DNA from: CAZSSM01 sp964609385 | GTDB taxonomy: Bacteria; Planctomycetota; Planctomycetia; Isosphaerales; Isosphaeraceae | Length of the DNA stretch: 64,000 nt | NCBI GenBank assembly: GCA_964609385.1 | Contig: CAZSSM010000026.1 | Span: 1 to 64,000 of the forward strand | Direction of reading: 5' to 3' | Shown: positions 27,356 to 36,722 of the stretch, piece by piece | How positions within the stretch are numbered: the first letter of the stretch is position 1 | Layout: the number at the start of each line of letters is the position of its first letter | The notes under the pieces: generated by a model | The model's database searches: none | Told to the model about the DNA's origin: nothing | Seen by the model: only the letters and a program-made list of their open reading frames with translations | Program-made: the position numbers and the translations under genes

Positions 27356-28705
27356 TCAAGGATGGGGGACGACCCGAAGCCGTTCGGGTCGCGGGCGATA
27401 TTCGCGACGGAGCCAGGTGCTCCAAGCCTCCAGATCGAACCCGAAATTCTCGCCGGTCAGGCTTTGCAAGGCTTGAAGAACCTGTTCGTTGCGGACCATC
27501 ACCGTGACAGGGCGCGGAACCATACGAACTCGGGTCTGGCTCAGATCGAGCGGGACGGGCACCTGGACGGCGATCCCGGGGGCGGTCACCGCGACGCTGG
27601 TCATCGGGATAAATGGAACGGGGCGTCCATCACTGCCGAACGCCGAGCCGATGGAGAAGGTGGGGCGTTCGACCACCGGGACCGTCTCGATCCGCTTCTG
27701 GGGTGTCACCAGGCGCTTGATCAGCTTGGGCACGACACCCAGTTCGTCCAGTTCAGCGAGCCCATAGGCCGACCGACCCAGGGTGGCTTGATCGGCCGAA
27801 CCCAAGGCGCGGCTGAGCCGGAGTCGGACCCGTCGACGATCACGGCGCTCCAGGTGCGCCAGAATCAGGTCGAGGTCGGGGCCGATCAGGGAGATCGTCA
27901 GGAACAGGTCGACCATCGCGTCGGTGGCTTCCGGCTCGACGATCCCGGCCAATGCATCGATAAACAAGGGACGCAGCGCCGGGTCTTCGATCTCCAGGAT
28001 GCGGCGGGCCAAGCCGGGGACGGCCTCGACCGCATCGATCTGCCGCAACTGGTCTTGGACCTCTCCCACCGCACCGGCCGATCCGGACCGCCAGCGCTCC
28101 ACCAGCAACCCCAGACGCTTGTTCCAGAGCCGTTGCTCGGTCGTCCGGAGCCGACGCGCCTCCAACTGCGCCTGACGTTCGGGGGTGACCCATTGGCCCT
28201 CATATTGGACCAAACCCTGGGCGGAGCGCAGTTGGTCCTCATCCAGCCAGCGTCCGTCGAAGTAGGTTTGCCCCAACGCCTGCCGCGCTGGGGCAAAGTC
28301 GGGATCCAACTCGACAGCGCGTTGGAAGTGCGGTGTGGCCAAACGCGGGAGACGGTTCTGCTTGCACCAGCGGCCCAAGGCATCGTGGGCCTCGGCGCTG
28401 TCCTCGACGGCGGCGCGACGGTCGAGGTACTCATCGAGCGGGCTGGGCTCCTCGATCACGCGGCGGACCTGGGATCGGGGGATCGCCCACGGTTCGAACT
28501 GCCGATCGGTCTGCATGACCAGGACAGGGCCGTCGGGGGTCTCGACCGATTCGTTGATCACCGCGCCCCGGATGGTCCGACCGTCCCGAGTGACGACTTT
28601 GTCGGCGTCCGCTGAGTCCATGGCCAGGGACAAGACGACACCCATCAGCATCATGGTGGCAATGGCGCGATCGACCCTGGGCCTGGAGAATCCGTGGCGG
28701 CTCAT
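27356..28705 (-). CDS. Secreted hypothetical protein with TPR-like and HEAT-like repeats
   Basis: 449 residues. Residues 1-35 look like a signal peptide (basic start, hydrophobic AIATMMLMGVVLSLAM, cleavage near ADA). An SH3-like segment follows (DKVVTRDGRTIRGAVINE ... PRSQVRRV), a pattern seen in planctomycete secreted proteins. Residues about 95-150 resemble TPR units (AHDALGRWCKQNRLPRLATPHFQRAVELDPDFAPARQALGQ). Residues 200-330 are helical, HEAT-like repeats. I do not recognise a specific family and no catalytic motif is visible. An antisense frame of 417 codons covers the same stretch and is a shadow. Confidence 0.7.
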   Translation of the reverse strand: MSRHGFSRPRVDRAIATMMLMGVVLSLAMDSADADKVVTRDGRTIRGAVINESVETPDGPVLVMQTDRQFEPWAIPRSQVRRVIEEPSPLDEYLDRRAAVEDSAEAHDALGRWCKQNRLPRLATPHFQRAVELDPDFAPARQALGQTYFDGRWLDEDQLRSAQGLVQYEGQWVTPERQAQLEARRLRTTEQRLWNKRLGLLVERWRSGSAGAVGEVQDQLRQIDAVEAVPGLARRILEIEDPALRPLFIDALAGIVEPEATDAMVDLFLTISLIGPDLDLILAHLERRDRRRVRLRLSRALGSADQATLGRSAYGLAELDELGVVPKLIKRLVTPQKRIETVPVVERPTFSIGSAFGSDGRPVPFIPMTSVAVTAPGIAVQVPVPLDLSQTRVRMVPRPVTVMVRNEQVLQALQSLTGENFGFDLEAWSTWLRREYRPRPERLRVVPHP

Positions 28706-29028
28706 CGATCAACTCCCCGTGCCCCGACCTGCCGAGGCGGTTCTGACTTTGGTAGACTCGTGCGTCCGGCTCGAGGCGCGGATCATCGTTGCCTCGACGT
28801 CTGTTGAAATGCCGTTATTCGATCGAGAAGCGGTGGCCGGCCAGATGATCGTTCGCGCTTCGGTACCGTCGATGATCCTCGCAATGACCGAGCCCGCGAT
28901 ATCGTTGCTGATTGCCGCATTTGCGGGGATCGCGTAGGCCCCTTGGTTGCCGCAATCCGACCTAGTGCCCCACTTTTGCTAGCCCTTCGAAGCTCCCTAA
29001 TCTCTGAACCAGGACCGAGGCCCCAAGG
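28706..29028. other. Divergent intergenic region between the secreted repeat protein and moaB
   Basis: No gene seen. A weak promoter-like pair for moaB is TTGCTA at 28976-28981 and TAATCT at 28998-29003 with a 16-base spacer; the match is modest and not decisive. Confidence 0.3.
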
Positions 29029-29541
29029 ATGAGCCGATCCGTGGACGAGCATCGCGCTGAGGCCCCCGACGTGTTGCGTCTGATCGTCGTGACTGTCTCG
29101 GACACCCGGACGATCGAGAACGATGTGTCGGGTGACCTGATCGTTCGACTCGCTGAGGAGCAGGGCCACACCATCGACGATCGCCGGATCGTCCCGGACG
29201 AGCCCGATCGGATGCGTCCGCTTTTGCTGGAGACTTCTCAGCGTGATGAGATCCATGCGGTCCTGATGACCGGCGGAACCGGCGTCGCCCCGCGCGACCA
29301 GACCTATGAGACAGTCTCAGCGTTGCTCACCAAAGAATTGCCGGGCTATGGCGAACTGTTTCGGATGCTCAGCTATGAACAGGTGCAGACGGCCTGCATC
29401 TTGAGCCGGGCCCTCGGCGGCCTGATCGGCCGGCTAGTCGTCCTGACGATGCCCGGCTCGCGTGCGGCGGTCGAGTTGGCAATGACTCGGGTCATCCTGC
29501 CCGAGATCGCCCACCTCGTCCGCGAGGCCCGCAAACCCTAA
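29029..29541 (+). CDS. moaB: Molybdenum cofactor biosynthesis protein MoaB/MogA family
   Basis: 170 residues. The family core is complete: RLIVVTVSDTRT at 17, the molybdopterin-binding loop LMTGGTGVAPRDQTYET near 79, LPGYGELFRMLSYEQVQTACILSRALGG, then TMPGSRAAVELAM near 143. Members adenylate molybdopterin or are inactive paralogues; MoaB and MogA cannot be told apart safely here, though the length and the PGYGELFR form fit MoaB. No other molybdopterin genes are nearby. The gene converges with the M28 peptidase, only 7 bases between stop codons. Confidence 0.9.
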   Translation: MSRSVDEHRAEAPDVLRLIVVTVSDTRTIENDVSGDLIVRLAEEQGHTIDDRRIVPDEPDRMRPLLLETSQRDEIHAVLMTGGTGVAPRDQTYETVSALLTKELPGYGELFRMLSYEQVQTACILSRALGGLIGRLVVLTMPGSRAAVELAMTRVILPEIAHLVREARKP

Positions 29542-29548
29542 ACGCGGC

Positions 29549-31180
29549 TCAACGAGGGTCGTCGCCTTCCTCCGAGTCGTCCTCAACCTCAACGAGGGAT
29601 TGAGGCACCTGGTCATCCTGAGCGATCAGCCAACCGAGCCGGTAGCAGGCCCGTGCGATCCGGCCGGCCTTTTCGGTGTCGGCCTTCTCCACGGTATCGG
29701 TGGCTCGATGGTAGTCCTCGTGGACGCCCGAGAAGAGGAAGATGACGGGGATTCCGATCCGAGCGAAGTTGTAGCTGTCGGTCCGTCGGTAATACCGATC
29801 GGCGTTGAAGAGGACCTCCAAGCCTTCGATCTCGCAGGATTCCACGGCTCGGGTTGTCAGGGTCGAGTAGTCGGGGTGGTTGGGCGAGGGGGTTAGGCCG
29901 ATCTCTCCAGAGTTGTTCCGACTCACCATATCCATGTTGATGTTGGCAACAATCCGGTAGTTCTCGGGTAGCGGGTTGTTGGCGGCGAAGTATCGGCTGC
30001 CCCAAAGGCCCTTCTCCTCACCGGAGACCCAGAGGAACGCGATGCTCCGGCGCGGCCGGGGACCTTCTCCGAAGGCTTCGGCGATCTCGAGGAGCGCTGA
30101 TGTGCCCGAGCCGTTGTCGTCGGCACCGTTGTAGATCGCATCGCCGCGTGTGCCCAGGTGATCGTAATGGGCGCTGTAGATGATGACCTCGTCGGCTAAC
30201 TCGGGGTCCGAGCCGGGGAACAGTCCAATGACGTTGTTGTCTGAGGTCAACTCGTTGGTCCCGGCCAACTCGAGGGTGAACTCCAGACCCTCGAGCGGAC
30301 CCCGTGGGGGATCCTCAACGGAGATCCCGTAGGATGCGTCGATCCGATCGCGGATCGTGTTCTCCAGGAGCAGGACGGGAACCGAGGTGGACTGGTCGTC
30401 CGAATCGAACGATTCGCGTCGGACCAGGTAGGAGGTGTCGGCGAGAGGGCGGAAGAAGCGGCCGGTTCGTTCCCGGTACGGCTCGGCCGGTTGGTCGTCG
30501 AACCGTTGGACGACCAGGACGGCGACGACACCAAGGTCCTCGACGTCTTGGCGGAGGCGCCGGGTGATTCCGAACAGGCTGCGTTGCTGGGGCTCGAGGA
30601 TCAGCAGGACCTTGCCGTCCAGGTCGAGGTCGTCGAGATTGGTCGCGTTCTTGGCGAAGACAACCGAACCCTCGTAGGTGCCGGAAGTCAGGCCACTGAT
30701 GCTGAGTTGATAGTCGTCGTTGGGCGGGTACTGCTGCGTGTCGAGGCCTTGGTCGCCGGCGATCGCCAGGGTCAGGTTTGTTCGGTCGGCCTGGATGGTC
30801 CGGCGGATCAGCGGGAAGGCGTGGAAGTATGTGCGTTGGCCGTCGGGGGAGAGGTCGCCGACCGGCTCGGCGCCGAAGCCTTGGAGGTGGCCAGCCAGAT
30901 ACTCAGCGACGATCTCGATCTCCGCGCTGGCGGTGTCGCGACCACCCATCAGGTCCGAGGCGATGAATCGGAGGTGACCCCCCAACTCGCGACTGGTGAT
31001 CTCCGCAACCGTCTGTTCGACCGGTTCGGGCCAGGTCGGCTCTTGGGAAGCGGGCAGGTCTTGCGCGATGGCCCATCCGAGGTTCGCGAGGAGAATGCCC
31101 CACGACCCGCTGAGGATCAGCCAAGTCAAAACGCGCTTCATGCGTGACGATCGAGTCGGTGCTTGGGAAGTCTTCATCAT
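29549..31180 (-). CDS. Secreted M28-family zinc aminopeptidase
   Basis: 543 residues with an N-terminal hydrophobic segment (VLTWLILSGSWGILLANLGWAIA) that may act as signal peptide or anchor. A protease-associated insert lies about 165-290. The M28 zinc ligands and catalytic residues are all present: His338 (YSAHYDHLG), Asp354 (NGADDNGSGT), Glu388/Glu389 (VSGEEKGLWGS), Asp417 (NINMDMV) and His491 (EDYHRATDT). Predicted to cleave amino-terminal residues from peptides outside the cytoplasm using two zinc ions. An acidic tail ends the protein. Start uncertain between 31180 and 31141; neither has a clear ribosome site. Confidence 0.9.
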   Translation of the reverse strand: MMKTSQAPTRSSRMKRVLTWLILSGSWGILLANLGWAIAQDLPASQEPTWPEPVEQTVAEITSRELGGHLRFIASDLMGGRDTASAEIEIVAEYLAGHLQGFGAEPVGDLSPDGQRTYFHAFPLIRRTIQADRTNLTLAIAGDQGLDTQQYPPNDDYQLSISGLTSGTYEGSVVFAKNATNLDDLDLDGKVLLILEPQQRSLFGITRRLRQDVEDLGVVAVLVVQRFDDQPAEPYRERTGRFFRPLADTSYLVRRESFDSDDQSTSVPVLLLENTIRDRIDASYGISVEDPPRGPLEGLEFTLELAGTNELTSDNNVIGLFPGSDPELADEVIIYSAHYDHLGTRGDAIYNGADDNGSGTSALLEIAEAFGEGPRPRRSIAFLWVSGEEKGLWGSRYFAANNPLPENYRIVANINMDMVSRNNSGEIGLTPSPNHPDYSTLTTRAVESCEIEGLEVLFNADRYYRRTDSYNFARIGIPVIFLFSGVHEDYHRATDTVEKADTEKAGRIARACYRLGWLIAQDDQVPQSLVEVEDDSEEGDDPR

Positions 31181-31415
31181 CAGGAGACGCGATCACTTCG
31201 AGGTCGAGAGGTCGGAGTTACCCCGAGACGATCGAGCCGATCGTCCGCGACGAGGGGTCGTCCCAATGGAGGACCAATATGGGGGGCCGGTCGGGGTCTT
31301 GCAAGGGGATCGCGGCACGGATGCTTGGGCTGCGCGACCGGAATGGGCGGACAAATAAATGGTCCGCGGTGTTGTCTGTGATAAATGATTTGTGTTTAAT
31401 TGATAATAAATTGTT

Positions 31416-33491
31416 TTATCGGTTGATGTTCGGATCACTCTCAGTGCCGTCAAAGATCGTTCGAATAGTGGTTTGATCGCGGAGTTCCTGGAGAACGCGC
31501 TTGAGGGCCTTGGTGCGCTTTTGCTGAGCGACGGCCTGTTTGACCTGGTCTTGGACCTCATGGAAGGGAGCGATGCGGGCGGGGGTCCGGCTGAGGATCC
31601 GGATGACGTGGAGGCTGGTCGGTCCCTCGATGACCGGGCTGACCTGACCGATGGGCAACTTTTGGAGGGCTTGGTTGATCGCCTCGACTTTGAATCCACC
31701 CAGGCTGGTCTCGCGACGCCAGCCATGATCGGTGTGGAGGCCATCGCTGTCGCGGGCGAGTTCTGCGAACTTCGCGCCTTGGGCGAGCTGGGCGATCCAC
31801 GACTGGGCCAACTGATACGCCTCGGCCTCCGTGGTGTCTGAGCCAGGACCGAACTTGCACACCAATTCGTTCCAGACAACTTTGTCGGGTTCGGCGAACG
31901 TCGATCGGTGCTCGGCGTAGTGGGCCAGCAGTTCGGGCAACTGAGGTTGGGTTTCGGGTCGGATCCGAACCTGGAGGAAGAAGGCGATCAGTGTGTCATC
32001 CACGTAGCGCTGGTGGAGCGCCTTGAGCGATCGCGGACCGTCGCCCAGGGTGGCCTCCAACTCATAACGATCGGTGACTTTATGCTCCTCGATCAGCTTC
32101 GGGATCTGCTGTTCCTCCCAATCCTGATTGATCTGCGCCAGGACCGGCTGGAGCAGATGTCGCTTGCCGAACCGCTCCTCGACAGCTCGGAGGATCAGAT
32201 GGCGGTCGACCAGGTCATGGAGCACCTGACCAGCCAACCGATTGATCAGTTGCGCGCGCTGGGTCAGGGGAAGGTTCTCAGGCAGGGGGCGATGGGCGAT
32301 TCGGAAGGCGATCTCGCGATCCAACTGGCGTCGACTGATCGTCGCATGACCGACCCAGGCGACCGTCTCATCGACGACGAGCGTGCTGGCTCCCGGAGAT
32401 CGTAGGCTCATGTTCGTCGTTGTCGTTGTCGTCGTGCTGGCGGTCACGCGATGATGGTGATCGGCCCGGGATCCGGGCCGAGAGGGTTCAGGGATCGCGA
32501 CCGATCTGGCGATCGGTCGCGAGGTCTTGAATGAGGTCGGGGCCGATCCGGTGTCCGGATCGGCCTGGGTTTGGAAATCGAACTCGGGCAAAACGATCTC
32601 GGGTTCAGGTTCCGAGGCGTTCCCGGTCTCCGACGTCTCGGGCGGGGTCTCCGGTCCGGTTCGAGCGGGGGTCATCGGGAATTCCGGGAGCGGCGGCAGG
32701 TCGGGCAGCGACGAAGGGAGGATCGCCTCATCGGTGACCGGCTCGATCGAGCGCGGGGGGATCTCGTCGATCGGTTCGGTCGGCGGCCCCATGTTGAAGT
32801 CGATCGGCGGCAGATCCCGATCGAGCGGCGTCGGCCCACTGTTCGTGGTCGAGGGGATCGTGCTGGCCGGGGTGTCGGTTGGATCGTTTGGCGCTGGGCT
32901 CGATCTGGTCGTCGAGGGCGTGGAGAGGTCGGGCAGATCGTTCATCAGGTCGGCCATCGGATCATCAGCCCAGGGGTCGGGAGTCGTTGTGGTCGACTCT
33001 GAGTCGACTCCGATCTCCGGGACAGTCGGTTCGATGATCGGTTCGGTCGCGGGCGAAAGGGTCGACGTCGTGGTCGTCTGGAACTCGGACCCGATCTCGA
33101 GCGGTCCAGAGGATGGCTCTGGGTTGGCGTTCCGACCGGAGATCTGAGGCGGAGGGATGACCTCCGTACCCTCCGCCACCGGAGCGAGGTTCGTTGACGA
33201 CGGGGAATCGGTCGAACGGTGGTCGTCGCGAGCCAGCGCGCGGCGGACGACCTCGTCGGCATTGGAGGGCGGGACGAGCCCCGGTCGGGTGCTTCGGGGC
33301 GCGGTCTGGACGTACTGACCGGTCGGGTCGGTGGGATTGATGGTCGAATGCAGGTCGGGCACGGGGTCCAGGCCTACCGGCTGGTGGGCAGCCTGGCCAT
33401 GGGGGCCCGTCAAGAGGGTCTGGTCGTGGGCGCAGCCGGCGATCGCGATGACCGCCAGCAGTCCCAGGCCGCCCCGGACGGATCGGCTCAT
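31416..33491 (-). CDS. Lipoprotein with a parvulin-type peptidyl-prolyl isomerase domain and a long Ser/Thr/Pro linker
   Basis: 691 residues from ATG 33491, with AAGGA seven bases upstream. The lipoprotein signal ends in IAIAGC near residue 19. Residues about 40-365 are disordered and rich in Thr, Ser, Pro, Glu and Asp, including a run of seven Thr. The C-terminal third is SurA/PrsA-like: a helical N-lobe (ATISRRQLDREIAFRIAHRPLPENL ...) and a parvulin domain (VVWNELVCKF, ELARDSDGLHTDHGWRRETSLGGF, KLPIGQVSPVIEGPTSLHVIRILSR). Likely a membrane-tethered chaperone for exported proteins. The parvulin core reads GGF rather than the usual LGWF-type form, so activity is not certain. Confidence 0.82.
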   Translation of the reverse strand: MSRSVRGGLGLLAVIAIAGCAHDQTLLTGPHGQAAHQPVGLDPVPDLHSTINPTDPTGQYVQTAPRSTRPGLVPPSNADEVVRRALARDDHRSTDSPSSTNLAPVAEGTEVIPPPQISGRNANPEPSSGPLEIGSEFQTTTTSTLSPATEPIIEPTVPEIGVDSESTTTTPDPWADDPMADLMNDLPDLSTPSTTRSSPAPNDPTDTPASTIPSTTNSGPTPLDRDLPPIDFNMGPPTEPIDEIPPRSIEPVTDEAILPSSLPDLPPLPEFPMTPARTGPETPPETSETGNASEPEPEIVLPEFDFQTQADPDTGSAPTSFKTSRPIARSVAIPEPSRPGSRADHHHRVTASTTTTTTTNMSLRSPGASTLVVDETVAWVGHATISRRQLDREIAFRIAHRPLPENLPLTQRAQLINRLAGQVLHDLVDRHLILRAVEERFGKRHLLQPVLAQINQDWEEQQIPKLIEEHKVTDRYELEATLGDGPRSLKALHQRYVDDTLIAFFLQVRIRPETQPQLPELLAHYAEHRSTFAEPDKVVWNELVCKFGPGSDTTEAEAYQLAQSWIAQLAQGAKFAELARDSDGLHTDHGWRRETSLGGFKVEAINQALQKLPIGQVSPVIEGPTSLHVIRILSRTPARIAPFHEVQDQVKQAVAQQKRTKALKRVLQELRDQTTIRTIFDGTESDPNINR

Positions 33492-34029
33492 ATCTCGGTC
33501 CTTGCACCTGTGGCCCAAGGCGCGACGCCTCCGAACGGGGTCCCCTGGCGAGACGTCGCGGGTCTCAATGGCGGTCGACGGGCCTCCGACGGGTCAGGGT
33601 GCCCGGGACGCCCGAACGGTCCTCGCTTCCCAGCGCCACGGTCGGAGCGAAGGAACACAGGGTTCCGGTCCAACCACGCGTCGCGTTTGAGGATCACCAA
33701 AGGGGGCCGGGCTCAGGGCGACTCAGGCCGAGAAGAGCGGCACGCTAGCCCGGCCTCGATGTTCCGACAAGGCGAATCGCCCTGCCTGTCGAAGGCTCGA
33801 TGCTCTGGGCGGCGGGTTGTCCAGGGGACCGGTCCGGACTAGGATTCGTGGGACGACGTGCACACTTCAAGCACGCGATCAGTGAAGATCCAGAACCGGT
33901 GAACCGCGATCTCATCAGCCTGCTCGAAGTATTGGGCTCCATCTCCATCCCGCAGATCGGGTCGCGATTCGAATCGAGGTGATTCGGTTCCCGTCACCGA
34001 AGCGTTGCTCCAGGGGGTTCTGAAGGACG
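33492..34029. other. Intergenic region upstream of mnmA
   Basis: 538 bases between divergent genes. A 60-codon plus-strand frame at 33800-33982 has no family similarity or ribosome site that I can support. I see no RNA gene or repeat. Confidence 0.4.
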
Positions 34030-35136
34030 ATGGGCAGTCGTGTAGTCCTGGCGATGAGCGGCGGCGTCGATAGTTCTGTCGCAGCGCACCTGTTGCAAGC
34101 TGAGGGTTTCGAGGTCATTGGGCTCTTCATGCGCACTGGAGCCCATGCCGAGACGCAGGAGCGTCGGGCCAAGACCTGTTGCAGTGCCAGCGACGCCCTG
34201 GACGCCCGCGCTGTGGCCGACCGCCTGGATATCCCCTTCTATGCCCTCGACTTCGAGGATGAGTTCTCCCGGATCAAGGACAATTTCGCCGACGAATATT
34301 TGGCCGGCCGGACCCCCAACCCTTGTGTCCTCTGCAATATCTGGCTCAAATTCGGCAAGCTCTGGAGCTATGGACAGCAGGTCGGGGCCGACTTCGTGGC
34401 GACCGGCCACTATGCGCAGCTCAAGACCGCGCCCGATGGTTCGCTCCGAGTGGCTCGGGGAGTCGATCGGACGAAGGACCAATCGTACGTCCTGTTCGGG
34501 CTGACTCCGGAGATCCTCAAGCACACGCGGTTCCCGGTCGGCAGTTATCCCAAAGAGGCGATCCGTGAGATCGCCCGCGACCTCCGGTTGCCCGTCCACG
34601 ACAAGCCGGACAGCCAAGAGATCTGCTTCGTGCCCGACGACGACTACCTCGGCTTCGTGCAAGGGCGTCGCCCCAGCATTGATACGACCGGTCCGCTGGT
34701 GGATGAGGACGGGACAGTCTTGGGCCAGCATCGCGGGATCGAGGCCTACACAATCGGGCAGCGCAAAGGACTCGGCGTGGCTCTCGGAGAACCGCGCTAC
34801 GTGGTGCAGATCGAGCCGGCCCAGAAGACCGTGCGGGTCGGTCGCCGCGCTGCGTTGGATCGTCCCGGGCTCCTGGCAACTCAATTCAACTGGCAGGGGT
34901 CGGTTCCAGATGGGGCGATCGACTGCTTGGCACAGATCCGGGCCCGTCACCGCGCGGTACCGGCCCGCGCTGAGCGCCAGGACGACGACCAGGTCCGGGT
35001 CCTCTTCGATGATCCTCAACCGGCCGTCGCGCCGGGCCAAGTGGTCACGCTCTATCAGGACGATCTCGTGATGGGCGGCGGCTGGATTGAACGAGCCTTG
35101 TCGCCAGAGGATCTGTCGGTCGGCTCATTGCGGTGA
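34030..35136 (+). CDS. mnmA: tRNA-specific 2-thiouridylase MnmA
   Basis: 368 residues, full length. The PP-loop ATP-binding motif is VVLAMSGGVDSSVAAHLL near residue 5. The catalytic cysteines are in TPNPCVLCN (about 96) and SQEICFVPDD (about 198). GHYAQLK and the C-terminal GQRKGLGVALGEPRYVV region are conserved. The enzyme adds sulfur to U34 of Lys, Glu and Gln tRNAs. It stands alone; the next gene starts 260 bases later. Confidence 0.95.
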   Translation: MGSRVVLAMSGGVDSSVAAHLLQAEGFEVIGLFMRTGAHAETQERRAKTCCSASDALDARAVADRLDIPFYALDFEDEFSRIKDNFADEYLAGRTPNPCVLCNIWLKFGKLWSYGQQVGADFVATGHYAQLKTAPDGSLRVARGVDRTKDQSYVLFGLTPEILKHTRFPVGSYPKEAIREIARDLRLPVHDKPDSQEICFVPDDDYLGFVQGRRPSIDTTGPLVDEDGTVLGQHRGIEAYTIGQRKGLGVALGEPRYVVQIEPAQKTVRVGRRAALDRPGLLATQFNWQGSVPDGAIDCLAQIRARHRAVPARAERQDDDQVRVLFDDPQPAVAPGQVVTLYQDDLVMGGGWIERALSPEDLSVGSLR

Positions 35137-35312
35137 TCGCGATCTAGGGTAGAAGGGCCGTCTAGAGACGTGTCTCCGGTTCGATCTCGATATGGGGCGC
35201 GTCGTGTGGACGTGTTACACTCGGTCGTCTCGGTTGTGGCATGCCGTGCACCTGCGTGGGGCCCTTTGATTGGCATTTGTCGGGCGACTAAGCCGGCGGC
35301 CTGGTCCCTGGA

Positions 35313-35337
35313 CCTGAAACGGGTTTTCCGTTTCGGG
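35313..35337. repeat. Hairpin between mnmA and the GT2-GtrA gene
   Basis: A 10-bp stem (35313-35322 with 35328-35337, one G-T pair) and a 5-base GTTTT loop lie 176 bases after mnmA and 60 bases before the next start. No T-tract follows; it could be a transcript-end hairpin or a leader structure. Confidence 0.4.
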
Positions 35338-35396
35338 CGGGCCGTGACCGTGCCGTCTTCCCCGACTTTCTGGATCGCTCGAACCCTCATCACGCC

Positions 35397-36722
35397 ATGG
35401 CATACGTTAGTCTGATCGTCCCCAAGTACCGGAGACACGCGCTGCCCCGCCAGACCTTTGAGGAGGTCATGACGGTCTTGTCCGAGGCGGGACATCGCGT
35501 CGAGGCGGTGCTGGCGATCGATCGGCGTGACGAGATGGATTTCTGGGACGGACCGAGAGCATCGACTCCTGCGGGCGGCCAACCAGACGATCCGCCTCGG
35601 AATGCGGTCGAGCCGCGAATCGTTTACGGCGAGGATCGAGGCTTGGCCTCGGCGGTCGTCGAGGGCCTGCGTCGTGGTTCGGAACAAGCCGATGCGGTGC
35701 TGATCTACGACCTGACCCGAGGCTATTGTCCCAAGACGGTCGTTCCCATGCTGGAGGCGTTGGATGAGGGGCGGGCCGATGTGGTGGTTGCCAGTCGTGC
35801 CTTGATGATCCAGCGCGATCCGGTCCGTCGACGCTCAATCCGTCGTGGCCTGATTGCGCGGGTGGCTCAAGTGGTGCGGCGGATCATCGGGACCGGCGAT
35901 CCGCTCAGCGGATTGGTCGGCCTGAGCCGTTCGGCGGTCAACGAGGCCTTGCCGACGTTCCGGCCGGTCGGCGAGGCGTTCCTGGTCGAGGTCTTGGCAC
36001 GAACCGACCGACACCGGATGCTCGATGTCCCGGCCCAGTTCGATCGACGCAAACTGCACCGACCCCCGCGGACCGGTCTCTCCGAACTTCGTGTGCTCAA
36101 GCGGGTTGCCGACGATCGCTTCGGCAACGTCTCTCGGCTGATCCAGTTCTGCGTCGTCGGGGCCTCGGGCACGGTCTTCGACCTGACCACCTACGCGATC
36201 CTGCTCTGGTTGCTGGACGCCTCGCCTTTAGCCGGACGCGCGGTGCTGGGCACTGGCGGAGCCTTGACCTGGGATCTGGTCGTCGCTCGAGGCTTGGCCA
36301 TCGGCGTCGGTCTGACCTGGAACTTCACGCTCAACCGGCTGGCCACCTTCAGCTATGCCAAGTCTGGCTCGATGCTCCGCCAGTACTTGCTTTATTTGGT
36401 CAGCAACTCGATTGGTGTCACGATCAGCCTGATGGTCTGTTTCTGGCTGACGATCTCCTCGACGTTCTTCGCCGCGCACAACCTGACGGCAGCGGCCGTG
36501 GGGATCGTGGCCGGAACTGGATTCAACTTCATGATGGCGCGGTACGTGGTCTTCCGACACATCCAGCCGCCTTCGGTCGTGCCCGCCGAGGGAGCGATTC
36601 TCGAGGAAGTCGACGCGTCCGTCGATCCCATCGAGGAGGCCCCTCCTGGAACGGAGCCGATGCCCTTGAAAGCCGGGTCCAAAGCGACCGATCCGGTCAA
36701 TGCCGCGACGCCCCGATCCTGA
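35397..36722 (+). CDS. GT2-like glycosyltransferase fused to a GtrA-like membrane domain
   Basis: 441 residues. Residues 1-225 have the GT-A fold of DPM1-type glycosyltransferases (VSLIVPKYRRHALPRQTFEEVM, GEDRGLASAVVEGLRRG, MLEALDEGRADVVVASR, DPLSGLVGLSR). The metal-binding DxD position reads LIYDLTRGY (Asp105), where active relatives have D-x-D-x-Q, so the second Asp is missing. Residues about 240-395 are a GtrA-type domain with four membrane helices (FCVVGASGTVFDLTTYAILLWLL, GLTWNFTLNRLATF, LLYLVSNSIGVTISLMVCFWL, VGIVAGTGFNFMMARYVVFR). Such proteins make or flip polyprenyl-phosphate sugars. The C-terminal 45 residues are disordered. Confidence 0.82.
   Translation: MAYVSLIVPKYRRHALPRQTFEEVMTVLSEAGHRVEAVLAIDRRDEMDFWDGPRASTPAGGQPDDPPRNAVEPRIVYGEDRGLASAVVEGLRRGSEQADAVLIYDLTRGYCPKTVVPMLEALDEGRADVVVASRALMIQRDPVRRRSIRRGLIARVAQVVRRIIGTGDPLSGLVGLSRSAVNEALPTFRPVGEAFLVEVLARTDRHRMLDVPAQFDRRKLHRPPRTGLSELRVLKRVADDRFGNVSRLIQFCVVGASGTVFDLTTYAILLWLLDASPLAGRAVLGTGGALTWDLVVARGLAIGVGLTWNFTLNRLATFSYAKSGSMLRQYLLYLVSNSIGVTISLMVCFWLTISSTFFAAHNLTAAAVGIVAGTGFNFMMARYVVFRHIQPPSVVPAEGAILEEVDASVDPIEEAPPGTEPMPLKAGSKATDPVNAATPRS

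Noticed and set aside
27362..28615. 417-codon plus-strand frame opposite the secreted repeat protein
   Set aside because: Shadow composition; the minus strand has a signal peptide and repeat structure.
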